A DNA stretch of 64,000 nt from Chitinophagaceae bacterium (GTDB lineage: Bacteria; Bacteroidota; Bacteroidia; Chitinophagales; Chitinophagaceae). This document shows positions 33,657-43,153 of the stretch, one piece after another. Position numbers and translations under genes: made by a program. The notes under the pieces are model-generated. The model was not told where the DNA came from and searched no databases. It saw only the letters and a list, made by a program, of their open reading frames with translations. The stretch is taken from contig JAFKGQ010000011.1 in NCBI GenBank assembly GCA_017307755.1, positions 248,001 through 312,000 of the forward strand, read 5' to 3'. The stretch's first letter is position 1. Each line of letters begins with the position of its first letter.

Positions 33657-34367
33657 TTAATGGTTCGCATGGGGCGTGTCGGCCCTGGAATTCTTTTCCA
33701 GGTTATTCAGGATCTCATTAAGGGGAATCTTTCCCGGTTGTACTGAAGCTCCTCCGGCAGGTACGGGATTGGCCGGAAGGGAGATCTCCGGGGTAAGGTA
33801 CAGCGGACTGTCTGTCTGGTCTATAGAAGGGTTGTATAAGATAGTGGCCATCATTAGAGTAGTGCCTAATATGCCAAAAATGATACCGGGAGACGTGCTC
33901 ACCAGGTTGAACTGCATTTTTTCACCGGCCGTCCCTCCAAAGGTCGTCTCTCCTTCCCGCAGCTTGGATATAATGAATACCGCGGCTACGATGGCCAGGA
34001 TCATACCCGTAAAAAAACCCAGGTACTTTGTATATGTCCTCGCCACCAGAAGAAACCCGGACTGGGCATAGCGGTGATCCAGCGCCTTTTCCTCCATCTT
34101 TACTTTTGAATACCATTTTATATAGTCCAGGTTATTACGTATGCCGGCAGATCTGACGGTAGTGTCAGAGGGAGACAACAGGTTTTGTTCGGTAAAAGAG
34201 CTCCGGTATCCATTGATAGAGGTCTTAAAATCATCCAGTTGACGGGTGGAGATATAGATGAACACCAGGATCAGCACACTCGGCATGATGATCATCCAGG
34301 GCAGCAGCCGGTTTTGCCATCGGTTTAGCTGACGGGATTCCTCCCTGTCGGGCGTTGGTCCCTCCAT
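33657..34367 (-). CDS. Two-helix membrane protein upstream of the peptidase gene
   Basis: The frame opens at 34430, but the start at 34367 (MEGPTPDREE) is preferred: the preceding 21 codons look non-conserved. The resulting 236-residue protein has membrane segments at about residues 25-45 and 115-140, with an extracytoplasmic part between them. The C-terminus is proline-rich. No family was recognised. Operon position suggests it works with the secreted peptidase. Confidence 0.6.
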   Translation of the reverse strand: MEGPTPDREESRQLNRWQNRLLPWMIIMPSVLILVFIYISTRQLDDFKTSINGYRSSFTEQNLLSPSDTTVRSAGIRNNLDYIKWYSKVKMEEKALDHRYAQSGFLLVARTYTKYLGFFTGMILAIVAAVFIISKLREGETTFGGTAGEKMQFNLVSTSPGIIFGILGTTLMMATILYNPSIDQTDSPLYLTPEISLPANPVPAGGASVQPGKIPLNEILNNLEKNSRADTPHANH

Positions 34368-34458
34368 AGGTTTTTGTAAAAGGTACTCATTTTTTTCAAA
34401 AAAAACCGTCCGAAAATTTGACCGGAGCAATCAGCTGATCCGCTCATAGACGCTGAGA

Positions 34459-34767
34459 TCACGCCATTTCCTGCTGCCGCTGTCTTTCTATAAAAAGATC
34501 ATACCCTATCTGCACCCGCATCCAATATTCAGCGGGAATATTCAATAACTTTTCCAGCCTCAGGGCAGTAGCAGCACTGACGTGTCTTTTACCGCGCAGC
34601 AGTTCGCTCAGATGGCCGGGTTTTATACCCATCAGGGCGGCAAAAGCAGTTTTTTTGATCTCTCTAGCTTCCAACTCATCCTGTAAGATATCCCCGGGAT
34701 GTAAGGCGACGTCGGTTTGTATCTCCTTGCCACGGGAGTTAAGCACTTTATATTCAGACTGCTTCAT
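34459..34767 (-). CDS. higA: HigA-type antitoxin
   Basis: A 102-residue protein of the HigA addiction-module family: HPGDILQDELEAREIKKTAF, a helix-turn-helix around ALMGIKPGHLSELLRGKRHV and the conserved NIPAEYWMRVQIGYDLFIE. HigA neutralises HigB and represses the operon. It is preceded by the toxin gene (15-nt gap), the order typical of higBA. Confidence 0.93.
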   Translation of the reverse strand: MKQSEYKVLNSRGKEIQTDVALHPGDILQDELEAREIKKTAFAALMGIKPGHLSELLRGKRHVSAATALRLEKLLNIPAEYWMRVQIGYDLFIERQRQQEMA

Positions 34768-34782
34768 AAAAAGAAATTGTGG

Positions 34783-35097
34783 TCATTGATAATGATTCGT
34801 GAGGTCGTGTATGATAAGAATTTCCGCGACTGTAATGACGTCCTTCTTGTCGATGGTCAAAAGTAATCTGTAACTATAATCCACTCTAACAGAATAAAAA
34901 CCTTTCAATTCTCCTTTCAGCGCCTCGAAGTTCAATCCACGCAGGCTTTTGATCTCCATAAGATTATCCGCATATTTCAGCTTTAGGATAGTCTTCTTGA
35001 ACTTAACCCCAACCTCACTGCTATACCTGGGCTTGCCGGATATAGGCTTGCCTTCAAAGATCTTTTCCAGATAAGCATTATTGAATTGTACTAACAT
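34783..35097 (-). CDS. higB: HigB/RelE-type toxin
   Basis: A 104-residue ribosome-dependent mRNA interferase-like toxin. Family features are SLRGLNFEALKGELKGFYSVRVDYSYRLLL and the C-terminal VAEILIIHDLTNHYQ. The frame opens at 35148, but the Met at 35097 (MLVQFNNAYLEKIF) is preferred, because the longer form would place the operator palindrome at 35142-35158 across its own start. The gene pair probably acts as an addiction module. Confidence 0.88.
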   Translation of the reverse strand: MLVQFNNAYLEKIFEGKPISGKPRYSSEVGVKFKKTILKLKYADNLMEIKSLRGLNFEALKGELKGFYSVRVDYSYRLLLTIDKKDVITVAEILIIHDLTNHYQ

Positions 35098-35141
35098 TGG
35101 ACAAAGGTCCAATTTGACAAAATGCGTTTCCGGAAAACCTT

Positions 35142-35186
35142 TTACCAAAAATAGGTAACTTTCCTAAATTTACCAAATCTTGGTAA
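35142..35186. promoter_or_regulatory. Twin palindromic operator of higBA
   Basis: TTACC/GGTAA (35142-35158, 7-nt spacer) and TTACCAA/TTGGTAA (35170-35186, 3-nt spacer) share the TTACC half-site. Their centres are about 28 bp apart, close to three helical turns, so two HigA dimers could bind the same face upstream of the toxin start. Confidence 0.7.
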
Positions 35187-35281
35187 TTTCCAAACACAAA
35201 TCTTCACACTAATGTAAACCCTTATACAGCATATATTTCCCCTTATCTTCTTAAATTCCATATAAATCAAACCTTATAATC

Positions 35282-35524
35282 ATGAAAAAAGTCAGACTTT
35301 TCACTTTGTCCGCAGCAGTCATCCTGGCCACTGTCGGCGCTTTTGCTACCCGTTCCACAAAGCCCGGCCACAAACAATCGCTGTATCACCGCGATCCGTT
35401 CACCGGAACTTATTCTCCCGTTTCACCAGGGTATTATTGCACGACATCCTACGACACCTGTTCGTACTACCTGGACAATGGCACGTACTATCCCAATGAA
35501 CTGGGCTCCTACCATGGGCAGTGA
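35282..35524 (+). CDS. Small secreted protein, DUF6520-like
   Basis: An 80-residue protein with a signal peptide (MKKVRLFTLSAAVILATVGAFA). The mature part is rich in tyrosine, with two cysteines (YYCTTSYDTCSYY) that could form a disulfide. It recalls the short DUF6520-type exported proteins of Bacteroidota that follow or precede many unrelated genes. Function is unknown. It is divergent to higBA. Confidence 0.65.
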   Translation: MKKVRLFTLSAAVILATVGAFATRSTKPGHKQSLYHRDPFTGTYSPVSPGYYCTTSYDTCSYYLDNGTYYPNELGSYHGQ

Positions 35525-35975
35525 TCGTTCAGTGTCCCCCCTCATCGATACATTTCAATACATCACTAAAACCCGCGCCAGTAAAGGGTTGTGTGCATAA
35601 CTTAGTGCATAATGGGTGCATAACATAAAGGGGGGAAATTTGGAAACGGGCTGTCCGGGATCGTATCTTAGATTTAATAATTGAAATGCAGAAATCAATA
35701 AAACGAAAGAAGCAAATCAATTCGAGAAGTGGAAATCTGTAAAAGATGGAAACAACTCACAGGAGCATCGGGTCAGTAAGTACGACAACGAAAGTTGAAA
35801 TACCGAAAAAGACTTGATGCTTCTTTATTTTATCCCCCATCTGCCCCCTCCCGCACACCCCCCGTATCAAAACCGTACAGTCCTCTCTGATCGGGTCACC
35901 TCAACCAATTAATTATCAGCGCCCTATCACTCCGGCACCTTTTTGGTCACAAAAACTCCATAACCAGCCATTTCT
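35525..35975. other. Intergenic stretch, no gene seen
   Basis: I see no ORF that I can support on either strand. Three copies of gtgcataa (near 35592, 35605 and 35614) form a short local repeat. The 3' part must contain the promoter of the first FtsX permease gene, but no TAnnTTTG element was found close to its start. Confidence 0.6.
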
Positions 35976-38336
35976 ATGCTTAAGAATTACATCCACATCG
36001 CCTGGCGCAACCTCCTCAAGAACAGGACCTCCTCCATCATCAACATCACCGGTCTGGCCACCGGTATGGCCATCGCCCTTATCATTGGCCTGTGGATCGC
36101 CGACGAACTGTCCTTCGACCACTATCACACCCGGCACAGCCGCATCGCACAAGGCATGGTCATCCAATCCACACCGGAAGAATCCTATGTCGGCGGCACC
36201 ATCGCCATGCCCATGGGACAGGCCCTCCGTACGCAGTATAAATCCCTGTTCAAAAGCACAGCCCTCATGTGCTGGGTAGGCGACAGACTCATCGGCTCCG
36301 GAGAGAAAAAATTGTACGCCTCCGGCATCTGTGCTCAGAAAGAGCTGCCCGAAATGTTCACCTTCCATATGCTGAGCGGCTCCATCGCCGCCGCGGAAGA
36401 CCCCTCCACCGTACTCATCTCCCAGTCGCTGGCCACCGCTCTCTTCGGCAACGACGACGCCCTCGATAAAAACATCCAGGTCGACAGCAAGACACAATTC
36501 AAGGTGGGTGGCGTCTATAAAGACCTGCCCCGGAATACCACTTTTTACGACGTCAAGCTCATCCTGCCCTGGTACGGCAAAGACAACGATTACCGTGTTA
36601 CCAACACCAATTGGGATGATCACAACGGGTCCTTGTATGTCGAGCTGGCCGATGGTGTAACCGCCGAACAGGCCAGCGCCCGTATAAAAAAATTGCCTAC
36701 CTCCCATATCAAGGGCTGGCTGGAAGAAGCGATGGTCTACCCCCTGGACAAAGCCTATCTCTATAATGAGTTCAAGCATGGGCAGCCGTCCGGCGGACGC
36801 ATCCAGTTCGTATGGCTCTTTGGCATCATCGGGAGCTTCGTCCTGCTATTGGCCTGCATCAACTTTATGAACCTCTCCACGGCCCGTAGCGAGAAAAGGG
36901 CCAAAGAGGTCGGTATACGAAAGACTGTCGGATCTTTAAGACGACAGCTCGTCACCCAATTCCTCAGCGAGTCTGTCCTGGTAGCGATGCTGGCCTTCCT
37001 CCTGACGATGCTCTTCGCAGTAGCGTTCCTTCCCTTCTTCAATTCACTGGCGGCAAAATCAATGGTCATGCTCTGGAGCAACGGATGGTTTTGGCTCCTG
37101 ACCATCGGCTTTGTCCTTTTCACCGGCATCCTGGCCGGCAGTTATCCCGCCTTCTACCTGTCCCGTTTTGACCCCGTACAAGTGCTCAAAGGAACTTTCA
37201 GGGCAGGACGATATGCCACCCTCCCACGAAAGGTCCTGGTCGTCCTTCAATTCACCGTATCCCTGACACTCATCATCGGGACGGTCATCGTCTTCCGCCA
37301 GATAAACTTTGCAAAAGACCGCCCCGTCGGCTATTCCCGCGAAGGACTGCTCACCGTCTATATGAATTCACCCAATCTGTACGAGCACTACGATGCCATC
37401 CGGCAGGACCTGTTGCAAAAAGGGGTGGTATCCGACGTAGCCTCCTCTTCCATGAAACCTACCAGCTTTAACAATAACAATCAGCTGTACTGGCGTGGGA
37501 AAAGACCCGACCAGGAATCCGTCTTCTTCCGCAATGTCAACGTGACGCGGGACTTTGGCAGGACAGTGGGATGGCATGTTATCCAGGGGCGGGATTTCAG
37601 CCGGGATTTCCCGACAGACTCCAGCGGCATGATCCTCAATGCCGCCGCCGCCAAGGCCATCGGTATCCCCAACCCTGTCGGCGAAACCATGAAATTCTTT
37701 GGGAAAAATTACACCGTCGTCGGCGTAGTGAACGATATGGTCACCAACTCTCCATATGACAAGATCGAGCCCGCTATTTTCCTGGGCGACGGCTATCATG
37801 ACTTTATCATCACCCGCATCCGCCCCGGGCTCTCCACCAGCCAGGCCCTGACAGGCATGGAGACAGTGTTTAAAAAATACAACCCAGGCAATCCTTTTGT
37901 ATACAACTTTATCGATGAAGAATATGAGTACAAATTCAAGTCGGAGCAGCGCATCGGTGAGCTGGCATACGTCTTTACTTCCCTTGCCATCTTTATTTCC
38001 TGCATCGGCCTCTTTGGCCTGGCGACCTTTATGGCGGAACAGCGCACCAAGGAGATCGGCGTACGCAAGGTTCTGGGAGCAAGCATCTTTACCCTCTGGA
38101 GCCTCCTATCCAAAGATTTTGTCAGGTTGGTGATCATCTCTTTCTGTATCGCCATGCCGCTGGCTTATTATGGAATGGACAAATGGCTGCAGAACTATAC
38201 TTATCGCACACCCTTATCCTGGTGGGTCTTTGCCGCTTCCGGCATCGGCCTCCTGGCGATCACTTTGTTCACCGTGAGCTTTCAGTCGCTGAAGGCCGCA
38301 AACATGAACCCTTCCAAAAGCTTGCGAACTGAATAA
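35976..38336 (+). CDS. FtsX-like ABC transporter permease 1
   Basis: A 786-residue membrane protein. The N-terminus (MLKNYIHIAWRNLLKNRTSS) has one helix, then a MacB-type periplasmic core domain (about 45-270), then the first FtsX domain with three helices (about 275-430, including STARSEKRAKEVGIRKTVGS). A second periplasmic part and FtsX domain follow (MAEQRTKEIGVRKVLGASI near 690). This double MacB-FtsX architecture is typical of Bacteroidota. No adjacent ATPase gene is seen, so the ATPase partner is elsewhere. It is followed after 9 nt by a second copy. Confidence 0.92.
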   Translation: MLKNYIHIAWRNLLKNRTSSIINITGLATGMAIALIIGLWIADELSFDHYHTRHSRIAQGMVIQSTPEESYVGGTIAMPMGQALRTQYKSLFKSTALMCWVGDRLIGSGEKKLYASGICAQKELPEMFTFHMLSGSIAAAEDPSTVLISQSLATALFGNDDALDKNIQVDSKTQFKVGGVYKDLPRNTTFYDVKLILPWYGKDNDYRVTNTNWDDHNGSLYVELADGVTAEQASARIKKLPTSHIKGWLEEAMVYPLDKAYLYNEFKHGQPSGGRIQFVWLFGIIGSFVLLLACINFMNLSTARSEKRAKEVGIRKTVGSLRRQLVTQFLSESVLVAMLAFLLTMLFAVAFLPFFNSLAAKSMVMLWSNGWFWLLTIGFVLFTGILAGSYPAFYLSRFDPVQVLKGTFRAGRYATLPRKVLVVLQFTVSLTLIIGTVIVFRQINFAKDRPVGYSREGLLTVYMNSPNLYEHYDAIRQDLLQKGVVSDVASSSMKPTSFNNNNQLYWRGKRPDQESVFFRNVNVTRDFGRTVGWHVIQGRDFSRDFPTDSSGMILNAAAAKAIGIPNPVGETMKFFGKNYTVVGVVNDMVTNSPYDKIEPAIFLGDGYHDFIITRIRPGLSTSQALTGMETVFKKYNPGNPFVYNFIDEEYEYKFKSEQRIGELAYVFTSLAIFISCIGLFGLATFMAEQRTKEIGVRKVLGASIFTLWSLLSKDFVRLVIISFCIAMPLAYYGMDKWLQNYTYRTPLSWWVFAASGIGLLAITLFTVSFQSLKAANMNPSKSLRTE

Positions 38337-38345
38337 AAAACGCCT

Positions 38346-40757
38346 ATGCTTAAAAGTTATTTCACTGTCGCCTGGCGCAATATCATCCGCCATAAAGGAT
38401 ATGCCGTTATCAATGTCCTTGGCCTCGCCCTCGGCATCACCTGCTGTCTTTTTATCTTCCTTTGGGTAAAGGATGAAAAAGGCATCGATAATTTTCACCA
38501 CAACGGAAAGGATTTGTACACCGTCTATCAGACCGTCAATTTCAACGGCAATGTCTCAGGTACCTACACCACCCCTTCCCGCTATGACAGTGCGGTCCAT
38601 TTCCTGCTGGATGGCCTGAGGACAGCCGTGCCGGAGATCAAATACGCGGCCCTCTATATCCCCGGCTATATACTGCCCTGGGGACATGCCGAAACTTTTC
38701 AGGTGGGTGACAAACTGTTGAAACTGGAAGGGTCCCGGGCCGGAGAAGATTTTTTTAATATGTTCGACCTTCCATTGCTCGAAGGCAGCCCAGCCACAGC
38801 CCTGAAAGACATACACGGCATCGCCATCTCCCGCAAAATGGCAGATATGTTCTTTGACAGCCCTCATACAGCCATGGGAAAGACCTTACGTTTTGAGAAC
38901 AGCACCAATTTCACCGTCGCCGCCGTATTCGAGGATCTCCCCGCCGACAGCTCGTTCAAATTTGATTATCTCATCACCTGGGAGGCACAAAGGGCTTTAC
39001 ATATAGACTGGCCTTCCAACGACTTCCGCTCCTATGTCCAGCTGTCACCAGGCGCCAACGTCCGTGCGGCGGAAGAAAAGATCAACCTGTACATGCAAAG
39101 ACAGTGGCCCTCTCCGGACAGAGGCGTGAACATCCACATGGGGCTCCAACCCTTCGGCAATCAGTACCTGCACAATGTCTTTATCAATGGAAAGCCGGAG
39201 GCCGGTCGCATCCAGTACGTACGCATCTTCAGCAGCGTAGCTATCTTTATCCTCCTCATCGCCTGTATCAATTTTATGAACCTGGCGACGGCCCGGTCAG
39301 TCCGGCGCGCCAAAGAAGTAGGATTGCGGAAAGTGGTTGGCTCCACCCGCGCTCATCTCATCGGACAGTTCTTTGGAGAATCCATGCTCTTTGCCGTCCT
39401 CGCCATGCTGACATCCCTTCTGCTGCTCTTCCTGCTCATGCCTTCCTTTAATCTTTTTACGGATAAACATATCGTCCTTCCCCTGACCCAGCCTGTCTTC
39501 TGGATCACCTTGCCGGGCATCACACTGGTGACAGGGCTTATCGCCGGCAGCTATCCCGCCCTGTATCTTTCCTCCCTGCAACCCATCCGCACCTTAAAAG
39601 GTATCTTCAGGTTTACCACAGGCGCTATCTGGTTCCGGAAAGGGCTCACCATCTTTCAGTTCGTATTGAGTATTGTGTTCCTCATCGCCACCATCGTCAT
39701 CGTACGTCAGACCCGCTATGTACAAAATACCAACCTGGGTTATGACCGTGACAATCTCATCTATATCCGTATCGAAGGTCCACTGTCGAAAATGGACAAC
39801 TACCGGCTGTTTAAACAACGTGCCTCCGTCATGCCGGGGATAAAGATCATCGATCGCAGCACGGAAACCCCGCATTCCATGGATTTTGAGGTAGACGACG
39901 CCATCAATTGGGAAGGGAAGGGGAAGAACGACCACGTCGGTTTCAAGCCCGCCTCCGTAGGGCTAGACTTCATCCAATTGATGAATTTACAGACCGTGAA
40001 AGGACGGCCATTCTCGTCCTCCAATGCGACTGACTCCACGGACGCTTTTATGGTCAACGAAGAGGCCGTACGGCGAATGGGTATGAAGGATCCCATTGGC
40101 AAATGGGTATCTGCCTGGAAAAAGAAAGGACATATCATCGGCGTACTAAAAGACTATCACACAGGGTCCTTCCGCGAACCCATCAAACCCATCATGCTGG
40201 ATGTAAAGGAATATGAATACTTTGGTGTGATCATGGTCCGTACTTATCCCGGGCAAACGCCACAAGCCCTGGCCGGTCTTGAAAAGGTATATAAGGAGAT
40301 CAACCCCGGCTATGCTTTCGCCTATCAGTTCGTGGATGAAGAGTACCGGAGAATGTACGCCAGCGAGCAGATCACGTCCCGTCTCTCTATCTTGTTTGCC
40401 GTCCTGGCCATCCTCATCTCCTGTCTCGGACTGTTGGGCCTGGTCATGTTTGCCGCCGAACAACGTGTAAAAGAGATCGGCATCCGCAAAGTGCTGGGCG
40501 CTTCGCTGAGTCAGATCATCTCACTGTTTGCAAAGGACTTCCTGCAGCTGGTGTTTATCGCATTCCTGATCGCAGGCCCCCTGGCCTGGTACGCCATGAA
40601 TTCCTGGCTGCGCGACTTTGCTTACAGGGTCGCCATCTCCTGGTGGATCTTTGCGCTGGCCGGCATCTCCGCCCTGCTGATAGCTTTGCTGACAGTGAGT
40701 CACCAGGCGTTAAGGGCGGCCATGGCCAATCCGGTGAAAAGCTTGAGAACGGAGTGA
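38346..40757 (+). CDS. FtsX-like ABC transporter permease 2
   Basis: An 803-residue paralogue of the preceding gene with the same layout. Family segments are FMNLATARSVRRAKEVGLRKVVG, AAEQRVKEIGIRKVLGAS and the final AAMANPVKSLRTE, which is almost the same as in the other two paralogues. It starts 9 nt after permease 1, so both are one operon. Confidence 0.92.
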   Translation: MLKSYFTVAWRNIIRHKGYAVINVLGLALGITCCLFIFLWVKDEKGIDNFHHNGKDLYTVYQTVNFNGNVSGTYTTPSRYDSAVHFLLDGLRTAVPEIKYAALYIPGYILPWGHAETFQVGDKLLKLEGSRAGEDFFNMFDLPLLEGSPATALKDIHGIAISRKMADMFFDSPHTAMGKTLRFENSTNFTVAAVFEDLPADSSFKFDYLITWEAQRALHIDWPSNDFRSYVQLSPGANVRAAEEKINLYMQRQWPSPDRGVNIHMGLQPFGNQYLHNVFINGKPEAGRIQYVRIFSSVAIFILLIACINFMNLATARSVRRAKEVGLRKVVGSTRAHLIGQFFGESMLFAVLAMLTSLLLLFLLMPSFNLFTDKHIVLPLTQPVFWITLPGITLVTGLIAGSYPALYLSSLQPIRTLKGIFRFTTGAIWFRKGLTIFQFVLSIVFLIATIVIVRQTRYVQNTNLGYDRDNLIYIRIEGPLSKMDNYRLFKQRASVMPGIKIIDRSTETPHSMDFEVDDAINWEGKGKNDHVGFKPASVGLDFIQLMNLQTVKGRPFSSSNATDSTDAFMVNEEAVRRMGMKDPIGKWVSAWKKKGHIIGVLKDYHTGSFREPIKPIMLDVKEYEYFGVIMVRTYPGQTPQALAGLEKVYKEINPGYAFAYQFVDEEYRRMYASEQITSRLSILFAVLAILISCLGLLGLVMFAAEQRVKEIGIRKVLGASLSQIISLFAKDFLQLVFIAFLIAGPLAWYAMNSWLRDFAYRVAISWWIFALAGISALLIALLTVSHQALRAAMANPVKSLRTE

Positions 40758-40800
40758 GCTGGCCGTAGCAATTTTTGGCACATTCGAACGTTTACCGGAT

Positions 40801-41790
40801 ATGAAAAACTTCCCCTTTATCCTGATATGGGCCGTCTTCTCCGGCAACCTTATGGCCCAGAAACTACCCGTGGACACCAGCAATTTCCAATACCTGCGCA
40901 ATCGTATAAAGGAGCAGACCCTATACATACAGGGCGACTCTACCAATTCCGTATACTATCTCGGGCGTGGCTATTACAAGCTGCAGCTACAGGATTACAA
41001 GGGTTGCATAGAAGATGAAACGACAGCCATACGCCTGAGCCCGGAAAGTATCAACGCATATAGCAACCGGGGTATGGCGCTGTGCTTTATGGGAAATTAT
41101 GAGCCTGCCATACGCGACCTGTCAATGGCCATCCGGCTGCAGCCGCACGATGCGATGTATTATCTCAACAGGGCCTACGCAGAAGACGAGTACGGTCAGC
41201 AAAAAGCAGCCATTGCCGACCTCGACAAAGCTATCCAGCTAAGACCAGATTATGCCAAGGCATTTTGCAACAGGGGCATGGCCAAAAAAAAGTCAGGTGA
41301 TTTCCCGGGCTCAATCCTGGATTATACAAGAGCCATCCAGCTAAATCCGGAATATGTTGAAGCATACTACGACAGAGGCATGACCGAAGACACGCTGCGG
41401 GATTACAAAGCCTCATTGGCGGATTATAACAAGGCGCTGGAGCTGGCCCCCGGCTTCTCCCCCGCCTATGCCAACAGGGGGATCGTGCGACGGGAATTGA
41501 AGGACCCCGACGGCGCCCTTGCCGACCTGAACAAAGCCATCGAAATAGACGCCAATTTACCCAACTATTATATGAACAGGGCGCTCCTGTATGCCGACAG
41601 AAAAAAGTATGCAGAGGCCATTGAGGACTACAACCAGGCCATCCGCCTGGACCCCGGCAACCCGGCTCTCTATAAAGGACGCTCAAATTTATACACCGTA
41701 ACGGGAGACACCGAAAAGGCAAAAAACGATGCTCGTAAGGCGACAGAACTGACCAATGCCACATCAAGAGCCGGACATCCCGGCAAGTAG
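40801..41790 (+). CDS. Secreted tetratricopeptide-repeat protein
   Basis: A 329-residue protein with a signal peptide (MKNFPFILIWAVFSGNLMAQ) and about eight TPR units. Clear consensus repeats are INAYSNRGMALCFMGNYEPA, AKAFCNRGMAKKKSGDFPGS, FSPAYANRGIVRRELKDPDG and AIEDYNQAIRLDPGNPA. It resembles Sel1/TPR scaffolds rather than an enzyme. It lies 43 nt after the FtsX pair, so may be co-transcribed. Confidence 0.9.
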   Translation: MKNFPFILIWAVFSGNLMAQKLPVDTSNFQYLRNRIKEQTLYIQGDSTNSVYYLGRGYYKLQLQDYKGCIEDETTAIRLSPESINAYSNRGMALCFMGNYEPAIRDLSMAIRLQPHDAMYYLNRAYAEDEYGQQKAAIADLDKAIQLRPDYAKAFCNRGMAKKKSGDFPGSILDYTRAIQLNPEYVEAYYDRGMTEDTLRDYKASLADYNKALELAPGFSPAYANRGIVRRELKDPDGALADLNKAIEIDANLPNYYMNRALLYADRKKYAEAIEDYNQAIRLDPGNPALYKGRSNLYTVTGDTEKAKNDARKATELTNATSRAGHPGK

Positions 41791-41803
41791 CCGCCAACCC
41801 CGC

Positions 41804-41837
41804 AAAAAAAAAGAGGCCGTCTCAAAAAGACAGCCTC
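41804..41837 (-). terminator. Rho-independent terminator of the minus-strand mini gene
   Basis: On the minus strand GAGGCTGTC (41837-41829) pairs with GACGGCCTC (41821-41813) across a 7-nt loop and is followed by nine T residues (plus-strand A run 41804-41812). No annotated minus-strand gene precedes it except the tiny ORF at 41881-41928, 43 nt upstream. Confidence 0.85.
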
Positions 41838-41880
41838 CATCTGGCGCAATTGCCAGCAGATTATTTTTGGAACGGTTCAG

Positions 41881-41928
41881 TTAATAGAGATTAACCGAAG
41901 GCGTCCATGATTTATCTGTAGATTGCAT
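41881..41928 (-). CDS. 15-residue peptide ORF with a strong Shine-Dalgarno sequence
   Basis: ATG at 41928 to TAA at 41881 encodes MQSTDKSWTPSVNLY. Directly upstream on the minus strand is aaaaaGGAGGTattc, a perfect anti-SD match 4 nt before the ATG. A -7-like TAACTTTA (41964-41957) lies about 30 nt upstream, and an intrinsic terminator follows. Together they define a transcript of about 140 nt. Strong SD sequences are rare in Bacteroidota, whose ribosomes hide the anti-SD, so this may be a regulated or specially translated peptide, or an sRNA with a small ORF. Too short to be found by ordinary gene callers. No homologue is known to me. Confidence 0.55.
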   Translation of the reverse strand: MQSTDKSWTPSVNLY

Positions 41929-41956
41929 GAATACCTCCTTTTTATTTGGTGAGCTA

Positions 41957-41964
41957 TAAAGTTA
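41957..41964 (-). promoter_or_regulatory. -7-like element of the mini gene
   Basis: TAACTTTA on the minus strand differs from TAnnTTTG only in the last base. It would start transcription near 41950, about 22 nt before the ATG at 41928, with the SD in the leader. No TTG at the correct spacing was seen. Confidence 0.35.
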
Positions 41965-42262
41965 CGGAAATCTTTTCATTCTCACGCTCCCCCAACACCC
42001 CTGGCAGACAGTCATATGCTCACATTCGTCACATTTAGTTAATCTTCGGGTAACTATTTCATTACATGACCCTTTTAGTTTTATCTCTCAACTTGACTAC
42101 CTATCGCGGATAGCTGATCAGACAATAACCATGGGCTATATCATTCTGCCCGCCTTTAAACAACCAAAACGTGTCCCAACCCCGGTGCATGATCCTGCCG
42201 GGGTTCTTTGTCTTATCGATCATTCACTCAAATTGGGGATTTTCCGCCGGCGGCAGAGACAT

Positions 42263-42270
42263 TAGCTTTG
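42263..42270 (+). promoter_or_regulatory. -7 element directly before the lipoprotein gene
   Basis: TAGCTTTG (exact TAnnTTTG) ends 5 nt before the ATG at 42276. It supports this start over the longer frame from 42171, and implies a leaderless mRNA. Confidence 0.5.
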
Positions 42271-42275
42271 TTCCT

Positions 42276-43133
42276 ATGAACAAAATACTTATCCTCGCAG
42301 CCTCCACACTGATCCTATACAGCTGTAAAAAGAACGGCGGCAATTCAGGTGGGTCCAACCCTCCCCCCAATGATACCGCCAAATGCGTACTTACAGGGGA
42401 AACTACTACGCTGCTGGGTAATGAGGCATCCTGGACGTACGAATATAACGACAAGGGTATCCCCGTAAAAATCACAAAACGCAACCGTTATGATCAGATT
42501 GAAAGTACGACGGATATAAGTTCCTCGGGCACTACGATCCTCCGCGATCAGAATAAGATCGGAACAAGCTATAATTACAACAATGCCCAGGGTGATATTT
42601 TTGCAGGCTATCCCACCTCGTCAGATGTATCCATCACCATAGGCACGCTTGAACAGCGCAATTATTATCACTACACCTTCGGTTATGACGCCAAACATAG
42701 ATTGACGGGAGTAAGCGAACACACCAATACTGTCACCAATGACAATGAATGGGACCTCACTGTTAGCTATGATGATCATGATAATGTGACTGGGCTGCGG
42801 TATGAATGGAGTACAGGCCCTCGTAATGAGATCACTATCATAAAGGCCACGGCATATGATGATAAACCCACGCCTTATGCGGGTGTAAAAGGCTGGAAGT
42901 TCCTGAGCTCATTCGCCTGGGACAACTATGATCCCGAGCCTATCCTGACAGCATTAAGCGCTCATAACCCGATGGAGTTCACGATGGGGACCACCGATCA
43001 CCCCAATCAGGAGCACCGGACCATTACCTACACCTATAATGAAAAGGGATTCCCGTTGGAAAGAGCAAACAAACACAACAATAGAGGTACGGAATCCAAT
43101 TGGAAACAGACCTTTACCTATAATTGTAAATAA
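42276..43133 (+). CDS. Secreted lipoprotein with YD/RHS-like strands
   Basis: The frame opens at 42171, but the start at 42276 gives a lipoprotein signal (MNKILILAASTLILYSC, Cys17) and is therefore preferred; the product is 285 residues. The mature protein has a glycine/asparagine-rich linker (GGNSGGSNPPPND) and then repeated Y-x-Y/D-x-G patterns such as WTYEYNDKGIPVKITKRN, YTFGYDAKHRLTGV and VSYDDHDNVTGLRYE. These resemble YD or RHS-type repeats of Bacteroidota surface lipoproteins. Function is unknown. Confidence 0.75.
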   Translation: MNKILILAASTLILYSCKKNGGNSGGSNPPPNDTAKCVLTGETTTLLGNEASWTYEYNDKGIPVKITKRNRYDQIESTTDISSSGTTILRDQNKIGTSYNYNNAQGDIFAGYPTSSDVSITIGTLEQRNYYHYTFGYDAKHRLTGVSEHTNTVTNDNEWDLTVSYDDHDNVTGLRYEWSTGPRNEITIIKATAYDDKPTPYAGVKGWKFLSSFAWDNYDPEPILTALSAHNPMEFTMGTTDHPNQEHRTITYTYNEKGFPLERANKHNNRGTESNWKQTFTYNCK

Positions 43134-43153
43134 CTCCGGGCCCTAGACCGTAT

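Noticed and set aside
35529..35720. 63-codon minus-strand ORF in the gap after the small secreted gene
   Set aside because: No family, no start signal, and cysteine/arginine-rich composition; not supported.
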